From contig JBKBQT010000016.1 in the NCBI GenBank assembly GCA_046292445.1, forward strand, positions 7,518 through 71,517: a stretch of 64,000 nt of DNA, given 5' to 3'. Both the position numbers and the translations under genes were made by a program. The notes under the pieces were generated by a model. That model made no database searches. It was given only the letters and a program-made list of their open reading frames with translations, and had not been told where the DNA came from. Origin of the DNA: CALIZF01 sp046292445 (GTDB lineage Bacteria > Pseudomonadota > Alphaproteobacteria > Rhodobacterales > Rhodobacteraceae). Positions 1 through 8,252 of the stretch are shown one piece after another (positions within the stretch are counted from its first letter, which is position 1; every line of letters begins with the position of its first letter).

Positions 1-1779
1 GCCGACAACCCCAAGGCGCGGATCGGCCTGCCCGAGATCATGGTCGGCATCTTTCCCGGCGCGGGCGGCACGACCCGGCTGGTCCGCAAGCTCGGCGCGA
101 TGGCGGCGGCGCCCTTCCTGCTCGAGGGCAAGACGAACGAGCCGAAGAAGGCCATGGCGGCGGGCATCATCGACGAGGTAGTGCCGGCCGATCAGCTTCT
201 GGCACGCGCCAAGGAATGGGTGCTGGGCGCCAGCGATGCCGATCTGGTGAAGGTCTGGGATCGCAAGGATTACAAGATGCCGGGCGGGACGCCCTATCAC
301 CCGGCGGGGTTCATGACGTTCCTCGGCGCGAGCGTGATGGTGCATGCCAATACCTGGGGCGTCTATCCGGCGGCCAAGGCGCTCCTCTCGGCGGTCTATG
401 AGGGCGCGATGGTGCCCTTCGACACTGCGCTGAAGATCGAGGCGCGCTGGTTCACCCATGTGCTGATGAACCCGTCGTCGGGGGCGATGATCCGCAGCCT
501 GTTCCTGAACAAGGAGGCGCTGGAGAAGGGCGCGAACCGGCCGGCTGTCCCGGACGAGAAGGTGGCCAAGGTCGGCATCCTCGGTGCCGGGATGATGGGC
601 GCGGGGATCGCCTATGTCAGCGCCAATGCCGGGATCGAGGTCGTGCTGATCGACGCCGCGCAGGACGCGGCCGACCGCGGCCGCGCGCATAGCGCCGACC
701 TGCTGGACAAGGGGATGAAGCGCGGCGCGGTCACGGCCGAGAAAAAGGCCGAGGTGCTCGGGCGGATCCATGCCACGACCGATTATGCCGCGCTCGCGGG
801 CTGCGACCTGATCGTCGAGGCCGTGTTCGAGGATCCGGCCGTGAAGGCCGAGGTGACGGCGCGGGCCGAGGCGGTGATCCCGGAAACCGCGATCTTCGCC
901 ACCAACACCTCGACCCTGCCGATCACCGATCTGGCGCAGGCCAGCAAACGGCCCGCGCAGTTCATCGGCATCCACTTCTTCTCGCCCGTCGACCGGATGA
1001 TGCTGGTCGAGATCATCAAGGGCCGCGAGACGGGGGACCGGGCGGTGGCCAAGGCGCTCGATTTCGTGCGGCAGATCCGCAAGACGCCCATCGTGGTGAA
1101 CGATGCCCGGTTCTTCTACGCCAACCGCTGCATCATTCCTTATATCAACGAAGGCATGCGGATGCTGGGCGAAGGCGTCGCGCCGGCGCTGATCGAGAAT
1201 GCGGCGCGGCTAGTGGGCATGCCGCTCGGCCCGCTGCAACTGGTGGACGAAACGGCGCTCGACCTCGGCGCCAAGATCGCCAAGGCCACCAAGGCCGCGA
1301 TGGGCGATGCCTATCCCGACGACGCGGTGGACAGCATCGTGTTCTGGATGGTCGATCAGGGGCGGATCGGGCGCAAGGCCAAGGCGGGGTTCTATGCCTA
1401 TGACGAGGCCGGCAAGCGACTGGGCCTCTGGGACGGGCTGGGGCGGAAGTTCCCGCGGGCGCTCCACCAGCCGGATGTCGGCGAGGTGCAGCACCGGCTG
1501 CTGATGGCGCAGGTGCTCGAGGCCGTCCGGGCGCTCGAGGCCGGGGTGCTGACCGACATCCGCGAGGGGGATGTGGGCGCGATCCTCGGCTGGGGCTTTG
1601 CGCCCTGGTCGGGCGGGCCTTTCTCCTGGCTCGACATCATCGGCGCGGCGCGCGCGGTCGAGATCTGCGATCGCTTGAGCGAGCGGTTCGGCAAGCGCTT
1701 CGAGGCGCCGGCGCTTCTGCGCGAGATGGCGGACAAGGGGCAGAGCTTCTACGGCCGCTTTGCCGCGAAGGCGGCCTGA
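1..1779 (+). CDS. fadB: 3-hydroxyacyl-CoA dehydrogenase / enoyl-CoA hydratase, fatty-acid oxidation alpha subunit (5' end outside window)
   Basis: The frame is open from base 1, so the N-terminus is missing; 592 residues remain. Residues 1-175 are the end of a crotonase (enoyl-CoA hydratase) domain, with the GIFPGAGGTTRL segment at about 16-27. A Rossmann NAD site, VGILGAGMMGAG, lies at about 191-202, followed by the IHFFSPVDRMMLVEI segment typical of L-3-hydroxyacyl-CoA dehydrogenases and two C-terminal helical dehydrogenase domains. The family converts trans-2-enoyl-CoA to 3-ketoacyl-CoA in beta-oxidation. FadB and FadJ types cannot be separated from this part. No thiolase gene follows in the window; the next gene is convergent. 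Confidence 0.93.
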   Translation, partial: ADNPKARIGLPEIMVGIFPGAGGTTRLVRKLGAMAAAPFLLEGKTNEPKKAMAAGIIDEVVPADQLLARAKEWVLGASDADLVKVWDRKDYKMPGGTPYHPAGFMTFLGASVMVHANTWGVYPAAKALLSAVYEGAMVPFDTALKIEARWFTHVLMNPSSGAMIRSLFLNKEALEKGANRPAVPDEKVAKVGILGAGMMGAGIAYVSANAGIEVVLIDAAQDAADRGRAHSADLLDKGMKRGAVTAEKKAEVLGRIHATTDYAALAGCDLIVEAVFEDPAVKAEVTARAEAVIPETAIFATNTSTLPITDLAQASKRPAQFIGIHFFSPVDRMMLVEIIKGRETGDRAVAKALDFVRQIRKTPIVVNDARFFYANRCIIPYINEGMRMLGEGVAPALIENAARLVGMPLGPLQLVDETALDLGAKIAKATKAAMGDAYPDDAVDSIVFWMVDQGRIGRKAKAGFYAYDEAGKRLGLWDGLGRKFPRALHQPDVGEVQHRLLMAQVLEAVRALEAGVLTDIREGDVGAILGWGFAPWSGGPFSWLDIIGAARAVEICDRLSERFGKRFEAPALLREMADKGQSFYGRFAAKAA

Positions 1780-1783
1780 GGCG

Positions 1784-2572
1784 TCAGGGCAAGGCCGGGG
1801 CGGCTGCGAGGGCGGCCCCGGCATCCTCGGCAATCATGCACGATGCCAGGACCCGCGCGGCACCCAGCGGCAACGGGACATAGCGCGGCGGATCCTCCGG
1901 CAGCAACGGCGGCGGCGACCCGGCGCCCGCACAGTGGAGCAGCAGTGCCGATCCGGCGTAGATCACCTGCGCCGCGTCGAACGCAAGCGCGATCGGCCGC
2001 AGGCCGCGCGAAGGCGGCACCGGCGCGATCCGCCGCCAGCCGACCAGGGCGCGCGCCGGGACCAGCGCAAAGGGATCGTCGAACAGGGCGTCGGCGGCCT
2101 CGGCCTCGACCAGCACGGGCTGATCGGGGAGCAGCGTGACCGGCCATCGATTGCCGAGCGCCCCGGCCGGCACCGCCAGCGGCCAGTGCGCGCGGGGCCA
2201 ATGCGCGCTGGGCCAATGCGCGATGGGCCAATGCGCGCGGGGCCAATGCGCGCGGGGCCAGCCGGCGGGATCGCCCCCCTCCCCCGAAGGCTGGATCGCG
2301 CGGATCGGCACCGGCCCGTCGTCGACGGTCAGCACCCGATCGCCGGGCCGCAGCGCCTCGACGCTTTTCCAGCCGCCCGGCGTTGCGATCGGTGTGCCCG
2401 GTGCAAGGCCGCTTGACGCATAGCCGGCCTCGCCGCTTTCAAGCCCTGACCACGTTGCCCCGGTCACTGCACCTGCCCTGTCTGCATCACAGCCCGACCA
2501 ACCCTGCCCCGTGCGGCACGGGCACGGCGCGATTGCGGCGCGGCGGCGGCGGCGTTGCGCAGGCGCGGACAA
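1784..2572 (-). CDS. Hint (Hedgehog/intein) domain protein with AHWPR pentapeptide repeats
   Basis: About 262 residues. The Hint signature starts near residue 54 (LAPGTPIATPGGWKSVEAL, then PGDRVLTVDDG) and the fold continues to about residue 220 (LLPDQPVLVE, VIYAGSALLLHC). Rhodobacterales carry many stand-alone Hint proteins of unknown function; some are fused to calcium-binding repeats, but none are seen here. Between the strands at about residues 105-131 is a five-copy P-x-A-H-W repeat, apparently an expansion of a single HWP segment usual at that place. The first 35 residues are Arg-rich and low complexity; a GTG at 2467 is a plausible alternative start. The gene faces the fadB-type gene and ends 4 bp from it. 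Confidence 0.75.
   Translation of the reverse strand: MSAPAQRRRRRAAIAPCPCRTGQGWSGCDADRAGAVTGATWSGLESGEAGYASSGLAPGTPIATPGGWKSVEALRPGDRVLTVDDGPVPIRAIQPSGEGGDPAGWPRAHWPRAHWPIAHWPSAHWPRAHWPLAVPAGALGNRWPVTLLPDQPVLVEAEAADALFDDPFALVPARALVGWRRIAPVPPSRGLRPIALAFDAAQVIYAGSALLLHCAGAGSPPPLLPEDPPRYVPLPLGAARVLASCMIAEDAGAALAAAPALP
2181..2255 (-). repeat. 15-bp tandem repeat, five units, inside the Hint gene
   Basis: Five contiguous 15-bp units begin at 2181, 2196, 2211, 2226 and 2241; the plus-strand core is GGCCAATGCGCGCGG. Units 4 and 5 are identical and the others differ by one to three bases. The length is a multiple of three, so copy changes would add or remove whole pentapeptides. Confidence 0.95.
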
Positions 2573-2609
2573 TGCCGCAATGGCCGGCCCCGCGGCGCCG
2601 GGCCGTGCA

Positions 2610-3275
2610 TCAATCGGCCGAGAGGCCGTCGAAGCTGTAGCCGAACCGGGCGATGTCCTCGGCGCAGAGATCGGCGATCAAGGCTGCATCGGCATCGCGG
2701 AAATAGGGCCGCCAGTCCCGGCCGCGCGCCGATTCGTTGATCCGCGCCAGTGGCGTGACGCGAAACCCCAGATGCGCCTCGAAGGGTGCAAGGTCGCGCT
2801 CGAGCCGCTCGAGCCGGGCGAAAAGGCGGCACCGCTCGACCCCGCCCGCGTCGCGCATATAGGCGCCGTAGGGCCAGGCCGCGAGGCTCGCCCGCGTCTG
2901 CGGATGGTGCAGGAAGCCGCCGAAATCATGCGTCCGCGCCAGCCCGACGGCAGGATGGGCAAAGGTCTGCGCGCGAAGCCAGTGGTAATAGCTCACCGCC
3001 CGGTCCCAGGGATTGCGCACGATGGTCAGGGTGAAGAGCGTCGCAAGCTCCTCCGCCGTCACCACCCCGTCGATATCGGCCAGCGTTGCATGTTTCCACA
3101 GCCGCCCCGCAGCCTTGAGCGCCCTGACCCGGCCGCGCCGCGCACGCGCCTTGGGCGTGTCGCCGATCAGGATGTCGTCGGCCTTGGCCCGCGCCTCGAG
3201 CGCATGGGCCAGCGCCGTGCCCCCGGTCTTGGGGATATGGACGAACACATAGCCCCGCCCGCGCGAGATAATCAT
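2610..3275 (-). CDS. Sulfotransferase family protein
   Basis: 221 residues starting MIISRGRGYVFVHIPKTGGT. The PKTGGT loop at residues 15-20 is the 5'-phosphosulfate-binding loop of PAPS-dependent sulfotransferases, and IVRNPWDRAVSYYHW at about 86-100 is the 3'-phosphate-binding region. The family moves sulfate from PAPS to carbohydrate or other acceptors; the acceptor cannot be told. The start codon overlaps the stop of the upstream EamA transporter gene by ATGA (3272-3275), so the two are probably translationally coupled. The protein is short for the family, but both PAPS motifs are present. Confidence 0.85.
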   Translation of the reverse strand: MIISRGRGYVFVHIPKTGGTALAHALEARAKADDILIGDTPKARARRGRVRALKAAGRLWKHATLADIDGVVTAEELATLFTLTIVRNPWDRAVSYYHWLRAQTFAHPAVGLARTHDFGGFLHHPQTRASLAAWPYGAYMRDAGGVERCRLFARLERLERDLAPFEAHLGFRVTPLARINESARGRDWRPYFRDADAALIADLCAEDIARFGYSFDGLSAD

Positions 3276-4210
3276 GGCGCCGGCTCCGCCCGCGCCCGCG
3301 CCGCGATCATCGCACCCGCCGCCGCGATCAGCGCCATGCCCGCGAGGCCCGCGGGGCCGACCGCCTCGCCCCAGAGCATCCAGGCCCAGAACGCCGAAAA
3401 CGGCAGCAGCGCATATTCGAACACCGATACCCGCCCGGTATCGGCGATCTGATAAGCGACGACGCCCATGCCCACGCCGACGGCCGCGCCCGCCGCCATC
3501 AGGCAGACCCACATCAGGAACGCCCCGTCCGGCGCCACCCAGCCGCGCGCGATGAACCCCTCCGACCCCGGCGGCACCGGCACCGGGAAGGCCGCCAGCG
3601 CCGCGATCCCGCCGAGGCCGAGCAGCATCAGCGCCCCGAAGAACCCGAGCGTCAGCGCCGCCGGCGGCTCGCCCGCACACCATTCGCGCGTGACGATGTT
3701 GCCAAGGGCATAAAGCGCCCCCGCCCCGAGCGGCAGGAGGCTCGCCACCCGCAGCCCGTCCAGCCCCTGCGGCGCCACCACCAGCACCACACCGGCAAAC
3801 CCCGTCGCCACGGCCAGCACGCGCCAAAACCCCAGCGTCTGCCCGAAGAAGAGCCGGCCGAAGATCAGCACGAACACCGGCGCGGTAAACATGCCGGCAA
3901 CCGCCTGCGCAACCGGAATGACGGCGAGGCACCCGAAATAGATCAGCAGGGCGAGGCCGTGCAGCGCGCTGCGCACCGCCACGGCGCGCCAGTTGTGCGG
4001 CCGCACCCGCCAGCCAAGCGCCCGCCCAAGGGCGAGGATCAGCGCGGCCACGATCACACTGCGCGTTGCGTGGAACTGCCACAGGCCATAGTCGGGCGCC
4101 ACGATGCGCACGAGGTTGTCGGACAGACCGACGACCGCGGTATAGGCGAGGACGAGCGCGCCCGCGGCGAGCGTCCGGTTCGGCGCGGCGGTGATCGCGG
4201 ATGCTGACAT
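3272..4210 (-). CDS. DMT/EamA-family transporter
   Basis: 312 residues in a run of about ten hydrophobic segments arranged as two EamA repeats, as in drug/metabolite transporters such as RhaT or YdcZ relatives. An inner-membrane permease is expected; the substrate is unknown. I chose the ATG at 4210 (MSASAI) because a GGGAAGGG ribosome-binding stretch precedes it; an in-frame ATG at 4231 would add seven residues. It is divergent from the acyl-CoA synthetase gene and overlaps the sulfotransferase start by 4 bp, so it may export or import something related to the sulfated product (inference). Confidence 0.85.
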   Translation of the reverse strand: MSASAITAAPNRTLAAGALVLAYTAVVGLSDNLVRIVAPDYGLWQFHATRSVIVAALILALGRALGWRVRPHNWRAVAVRSALHGLALLIYFGCLAVIPVAQAVAGMFTAPVFVLIFGRLFFGQTLGFWRVLAVATGFAGVVLVVAPQGLDGLRVASLLPLGAGALYALGNIVTREWCAGEPPAALTLGFFGALMLLGLGGIAALAAFPVPVPPGSEGFIARGWVAPDGAFLMWVCLMAAGAAVGVGMGVVAYQIADTGRVSVFEYALLPFSAFWAWMLWGEAVGPAGLAGMALIAAAGAMIAARARAEPAP

Positions 4211-4283
4211 GGCCCTTCCCTGCCCTCGCATATCCCGTCAGGATGGGATGCCACAAGCGGCGCGATGACCGCGGGCAAGAGAC

Positions 4284-4294
4284 GGGGGGGGGGG
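4284..4294 (+). repeat. G11 homopolymer placed as the ribosome-binding site of the acyl-CoA synthetase gene
   Basis: Eleven consecutive G residues end 2 bases before the ATG at 4297 and sit where the Shine-Dalgarno sequence should be; no other SD-like stretch lies closer. Confidence 0.85.
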
Positions 4295-4296
4295 CG

Positions 4297-5922
4297 ATGG
4301 GCTGGCTTGCCGACGAAACCGGGCTGGACCGGTGCGATGCGAATTTCGTGCCGCTCACGCCGCTGTCGCACCTGAACCGCGCCGCGGCGATCTGGCCGGA
4401 ACGCGAGGCGCTGGTCTACCGCGCCCGCCGCTGGACCTATGCCGCATACCACGCGCGCGTCAGCCGCCTTGCCTCTGCGCTGGCCCGCATGGGCGTGCGG
4501 CCCGGCGACGTGGTCGCGACGATCCTGCCCAACCTGCCCGCGCAGGTCGAGGCGCATTTCGGCGTCCCCGCCTGCGGCGCGGTGCTCAACGCGATCAACA
4601 CGCGGCTCGATGTCGATACGGTCGCCTATATCCTCGGGCACGGCGGGGCGCGGGTGCTGCTGTGCGATACCGCCTTCCTCGGGCTGGCCGAGGCGGCGAT
4701 AGCGGCGATGGAGGGGCCGGCGCCGATCCTGATCGAGGTCGCCGACGATCAGGCCGGCCATGGCGCGACGGGCCGCCACCCCGAATACGAGGCCCTGCTG
4801 GAGGGCGGCGATCCGGCGTTCGCCTGGATCATGCCGCAGGACGAATGGGAAAGCCTCGCGCTCAACTACACATCGGGCACCACCGGGCGGCCCAAGGGCG
4901 TCGTCTACCACCACCGCGGCGCCTATCTGAGCACCATGGGGCAGGTCGTCAGCTGGCGCATGGTCCTTTATCCGCGCTACCTGACCATCGTGCCGCTGTT
5001 CCATTGCAACGGCTGGTGCCATGCCTGGATGATCCCGCTGCTCGGCGGCACGGTGATCTGCTGCCGCGACATCACCGCCGCGGCAATCTACGAGGCCATT
5101 GCGGTCGAGGGGGCGACGCATTTCGGCGGCGCGCCCATCGTGCTCAACACCATCATCAACGCGCGGGACGCCGACCGCCGCCCGTTTTCCTACAGGGTCG
5201 AGGTCTTTACCGCCGGCGCCCCGCCCCCCGCGGCGACCCTCGCCGCGATCGAGCCGCTCGGCTTCAACGTCACGCAGGTATATGGGCTGACCGAAACCTA
5301 CGGTCCGGCAACCGAATGCACCTGGAAGGGCGAATGGGACGCCCTGCCGCAGGCAGACCGCGCCGCGATCAAGGCGCGCACAGGCGTTGCGATGCCGTTC
5401 ATGGAGGCGGTCGCCGTGCTCGACGGCGATCTGCTGCCCGCCCCCCGCGACGGCGCAAGCCTCGGGCAGATCATGCATCGCGGCAACGGCGTGATGAAGG
5501 GCTATTACCGCAACCCCGAGGCGACGGCCGAGGCGTTCCGCGGCGGCTGGTTCCATTCGGGCGACATCGCCAATGTCACGCCCGACGGCTATATCCGCAT
5601 CGCCGACCGCGCCAAGGACATCATCATCTCGGGCGGCGAGAACGTGAGCTCGGTCGAGGTCGAGAACGCGCTTGCCCATCACCCGGCCGTCGCCCTGGTG
5701 GCGGTGGTCGCCAAGCCGGACGATCACTGGGGCGAGGTGCCCTGTGCCTTCGTCGAGCTCAAGGAAGGCGCGGCGGCGAGCGAGGCGGAATTGATCGCCT
5801 TCGCCCGTGCGCGCCTCGCCGGGTTCAAGACGCCCAAGCGCGTGATCTTTGCCGAACTGCCCAAGACCTCGACCGGCAAGGTGCAGAAGTTCGAACTGCG
5901 CGCCCGGGCCCGCACGCTCTGA
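4297..5922 (+). CDS. Acyl-CoA synthetase (AMP-dependent ligase)
   Basis: 541 residues of the ANL superfamily (COG0318-type). Motifs in order: P-loop YTSGTTGRPKG at about 187-197, YGLTET near 329, the hinge region IADRAKDIIISGGEN at about 434-448, and C-terminal TSTGKVQKFEL with the catalytic lysine near the end. The family activates a carboxylic acid to acyl-AMP and then acyl-CoA. Medium-chain fatty acids or methylmercaptopropionate (DmdB-like) are both possible; motifs do not decide. The start at 4297 (MGWLADETG) is preferred over an in-frame ATG at 4201, whose extra 32 residues are unlike the family. Divergent from the EamA gene. Confidence 0.88.
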   Translation: MGWLADETGLDRCDANFVPLTPLSHLNRAAAIWPEREALVYRARRWTYAAYHARVSRLASALARMGVRPGDVVATILPNLPAQVEAHFGVPACGAVLNAINTRLDVDTVAYILGHGGARVLLCDTAFLGLAEAAIAAMEGPAPILIEVADDQAGHGATGRHPEYEALLEGGDPAFAWIMPQDEWESLALNYTSGTTGRPKGVVYHHRGAYLSTMGQVVSWRMVLYPRYLTIVPLFHCNGWCHAWMIPLLGGTVICCRDITAAAIYEAIAVEGATHFGGAPIVLNTIINARDADRRPFSYRVEVFTAGAPPPAATLAAIEPLGFNVTQVYGLTETYGPATECTWKGEWDALPQADRAAIKARTGVAMPFMEAVAVLDGDLLPAPRDGASLGQIMHRGNGVMKGYYRNPEATAEAFRGGWFHSGDIANVTPDGYIRIADRAKDIIISGGENVSSVEVENALAHHPAVALVAVVAKPDDHWGEVPCAFVELKEGAAASEAELIAFARARLAGFKTPKRVIFAELPKTSTGKVQKFELRARARTL

Positions 5923-5955
5923 CCGTTGTCGTTGTGACCGTCGTCGTTGTGACCG
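5921..5955 (+). repeat. 15-bp tandem repeat (2.3 units) starting in a stop codon
   Basis: GACCGTTGTCGTTGT at 5921-5935 is followed by GACCGTCGTCGTTGT at 5936-5950 and a partial GACCG. The first unit starts with the last two bases of the acyl-CoA synthetase stop codon. Together with the rest of 5923-6028 this is the only material between the two genes. Confidence 0.85.
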
Positions 5956-6028
5956 GGGCCCGGGCGCGCTATGCTCTGCCCGGCACAGAAAAAAGAGCAG
6001 GCCCGGCCGCAATGACGGCGCGCAATCC

Positions 6029-7039
6029 ATGACCGTGCTTCGACGGTATGTCCGGCTCGAATCCTCCGGCCTCTGGCGCGATGGGCCCAATGCCCAGCGG
6101 CGCGATGTGGTGGTGCAGCTTGGCGATGCCTCGCTGACGTTCCTCGATGTGCGCTCGGGCGTGGCGCTCAGCCACTGGTCGCTGCCAGCGCTGGCCCGGC
6201 TCAACCCCGGGAGCCTGCCTGCGCTCTACGCCCCCGGCGGGGACGACAGCGGCGAGACGCTCGAACTGGCCGAAGCCGAGATGATCGACGCGATCGAAAC
6301 GGTGCGCGGCGCCATCGGTGCGGCGCGGCCGCGGCCCTGGCGCCTGCGGCTGGCGATCCTGACGGGATCGGTCGCGCTGCTGCTGGCGCTGGGCGTGTTC
6401 TGGCTGCCGCGGGCGCTGGCCACCCATGCCGCCGCAGTCGCCCCGGCCGCTGCACGGGCCGAGATCGGGCGGCTGGTGCTGGCCGATCTGTCGCGCTTCA
6501 CCGATCGCCCCTGCATCGCGCCGGCGGGCCAGCGGGCGGCGCGGGCGCTGGCCGAGCGGCTGTTCGGACCGGGGGGCGCGGATATCGTGGTTGTCCGCGA
6601 CGGCATCCGCGGGGCGGTGCAATTGCCGGGACGCATCGTGGTTCTGGACGCCCGCACCCTCGGCGCGGTCGATGCGCCCGAACTCGTTGCGGGCCATCTG
6701 CTCGCGGCGCGGCTGCAGGCCGAGGCGGTCGATCCGCTGATCCCCGTGCTGCGTTATGCCGGGGTCGCGGCGACGCTGCGCCTGCTTACGTCGGGCAAGC
6801 TGCCGCGCGACTCGGTGGCGGGCTATTCGAAGGGGCATATCGCCCTGCCGCCGCATCCGGTCGGCGATGCCGCATTGGCCGAGCGGGCCGCAGCCGCGCA
6901 GGTCGATCTCGGCCCCTATGCCGCGGCCATGGGCGGGCGGGCGGCGCTGCTCGACGCGATGGAAAAGGCTCGGGTCACCGCCCCGCGCGTCGTGCTGTCC
7001 GATGCCGACTGGATCAGCCTGCGCGCCATCTGCGACTGA
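6029..7039 (+). CDS. Membrane protein resembling an M48 peptidase without its HExxH site
   Basis: 336 residues. Residues 1-100 form a soluble region, one transmembrane helix follows at about 108-126 (LAILTGSVALLLALGVFWL), and the remainder is periplasmic or cytoplasmic. The segment AVQLPGRIVVLDARTL at about 196-211 and VAGHLLAARLQ at 220-230 align by eye with the ALPGG..VV..GLL and GVLAHEIGHV blocks of M48 metallopeptidases, but HExxH is replaced by HLLAA, so zinc catalysis should be lost. The start at 6029 follows a short MTARNP frame. A scaffold or regulator derived from a peptidase is an inference. It is co-oriented with the synthetase gene and convergent with the SPOR gene. Confidence 0.7.
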   Translation: MTVLRRYVRLESSGLWRDGPNAQRRDVVVQLGDASLTFLDVRSGVALSHWSLPALARLNPGSLPALYAPGGDDSGETLELAEAEMIDAIETVRGAIGAARPRPWRLRLAILTGSVALLLALGVFWLPRALATHAAAVAPAAARAEIGRLVLADLSRFTDRPCIAPAGQRAARALAERLFGPGGADIVVVRDGIRGAVQLPGRIVVLDARTLGAVDAPELVAGHLLAARLQAEAVDPLIPVLRYAGVAATLRLLTSGKLPRDSVAGYSKGHIALPPHPVGDAALAERAAAAQVDLGPYAAAMGGRAALLDAMEKARVTAPRVVLSDADWISLRAICD

Positions 7040-7047
7040 ACGCATAA

Positions 7048-7075
7048 GGCGCCCCGGCCTTGCGGCCGAAGCGCC
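7048..7075. terminator. Possible bidirectional hairpin between convergent genes
   Basis: GGCGC at 7048-7052 pairs with GCGCC at 7071-7075, and GGCC at 7056-7059 with GGCC at 7063-7066. It lies between the M48-like gene and the end of the SPOR gene. There is no convincing T run, so the terminator role is inferred from position. Confidence 0.4.
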
Positions 7076-7129
7076 CCCCTGCACTGCTCCGGGTTTCTGC
7101 CGCCCCGCTGCCTGACCCTGCCTGCGCCG

Positions 7130-8188
7130 TCAGCGGCGCAGGATCGCATCCCCGAAGCCGGCCCGCCGCGCCGCGGCAAGCGCGCCCTGCGCCTCTGCCT
7201 CGCTGGCGAAGGGACCGGCGCGCACGACCTCGACCGGCTTGCCGCGCAGCATTGCCCGGTCGGTCTGCACCGGCAGGCCGAGCGCGGCCAGCCGCGCCTC
7301 GGCACCCCGCGCATTGGCCGGAACGGCAAAGCTGCCGACCTGCACGAACCGCGCGCCGCCCGGCGCGGGGGGCGCCGCAGCGATCGGCGCCTTGGACGAG
7401 ATGCGCGCCGTGGCGCCGGCCGGCGCTGGCGCCACAGCGGCGCGGCGCGGCTGGTCGACCAGCAGGCCCTGCGGCACATCCATGGTCCAGACCGCCGCCA
7501 TCTGGCGATCCCCCGCAGCCGAGCCCTGCCCGCGATGCGGGTTCAGCCGGTCGTCGCGCCACGCGAGGCGGTAACCGGGCGGCACCACCACATCGGGCAG
7601 GCGCGGATCGGGCTGCGCCGCCACCGCACCGCCCTGTGGCAAGGCCCGCGCGGCCCCGCGCGGCGGATCGCCGGGCCGCGCACCGGTGATGACAACGCCG
7701 GGTTCGAGGCAGAGCACGACCGTCCCGCCGCCGACCAGCTCGAAGCGTTGTGCAACCGGCGCCCGCGCCGGGCAGCCCTGCGACACGACCACCGGCGCGG
7801 CTGCCCGCGGCTGCGCCGGCGCCTGCGCCGCTGCCACAGGGCGGACGGGCGCTGGTGCGACGGCCGGTGCCGCCACGCGCGGCACATCGGCTGCCGTTGT
7901 AGGCGCTGCTGCATCGGCCGCCAGCTGCGCCTGCGCCCGCGCCATGCCCACGCGCGTGGGTTGCAGGCCGCACATCGGCCGCCGGTCGCCGCTCACCCGC
8001 CGAACCCAGGTCACCTGCCCGCCATGGCCGGCCCGGACGAAGGCGCAGCCGCGGCTGTCCACGTATTGCACCCCGGTGAACCCGGCCGGCGGCAGCTCGG
8101 CCGGCCCGTTCGACCGGCCCTGCGCCGCCGCGGGCAGGGCGATCGCGTTGGCCGCGACGAAAGCAACGATGACGGCCTTCCAATGCAT
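7130..8188 (-). CDS. Secreted SPOR-domain protein
   Basis: 352 residues. A signal peptide occupies about 1-23 (MHWKAVIVAFVAANAIALPAAAQ). The middle is Ala/Pro-rich. A C-terminal SPOR domain at about 275-352 begins ARFVQVGSFAVPANA and ends GFGDAILRR. SPOR domains bind denuded septal peptidoglycan, so an envelope role in or near division is likely. The start at 8188 gives a clean signal peptide; an upstream ATG in the same frame would add a Cys/Thr-rich leader with no family support. It lies just downstream of the nucleoside operon on the same strand, separated by 64 bp. Confidence 0.82.
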   Translation of the reverse strand: MHWKAVIVAFVAANAIALPAAAQGRSNGPAELPPAGFTGVQYVDSRGCAFVRAGHGGQVTWVRRVSGDRRPMCGLQPTRVGMARAQAQLAADAAAPTTAADVPRVAAPAVAPAPVRPVAAAQAPAQPRAAAPVVVSQGCPARAPVAQRFELVGGGTVVLCLEPGVVITGARPGDPPRGAARALPQGGAVAAQPDPRLPDVVVPPGYRLAWRDDRLNPHRGQGSAAGDRQMAAVWTMDVPQGLLVDQPRRAAVAPAPAGATARISSKAPIAAAPPAPGGARFVQVGSFAVPANARGAEARLAALGLPVQTDRAMLRGKPVEVVRAGPFASEAEAQGALAAARRAGFGDAILRR

Positions 8189-8252
8189 GACTACCCCCAT
8201 GTGGCTTGAGGTCATCATGCAACAGGATGTGGTATGCGTAAAGGGGCGCCCC

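Noticed and set aside
2181..2255. Short direct repeats considered as a CRISPR array
   Set aside because: Units are contiguous with no spacers and are translated in frame as pentapeptides.
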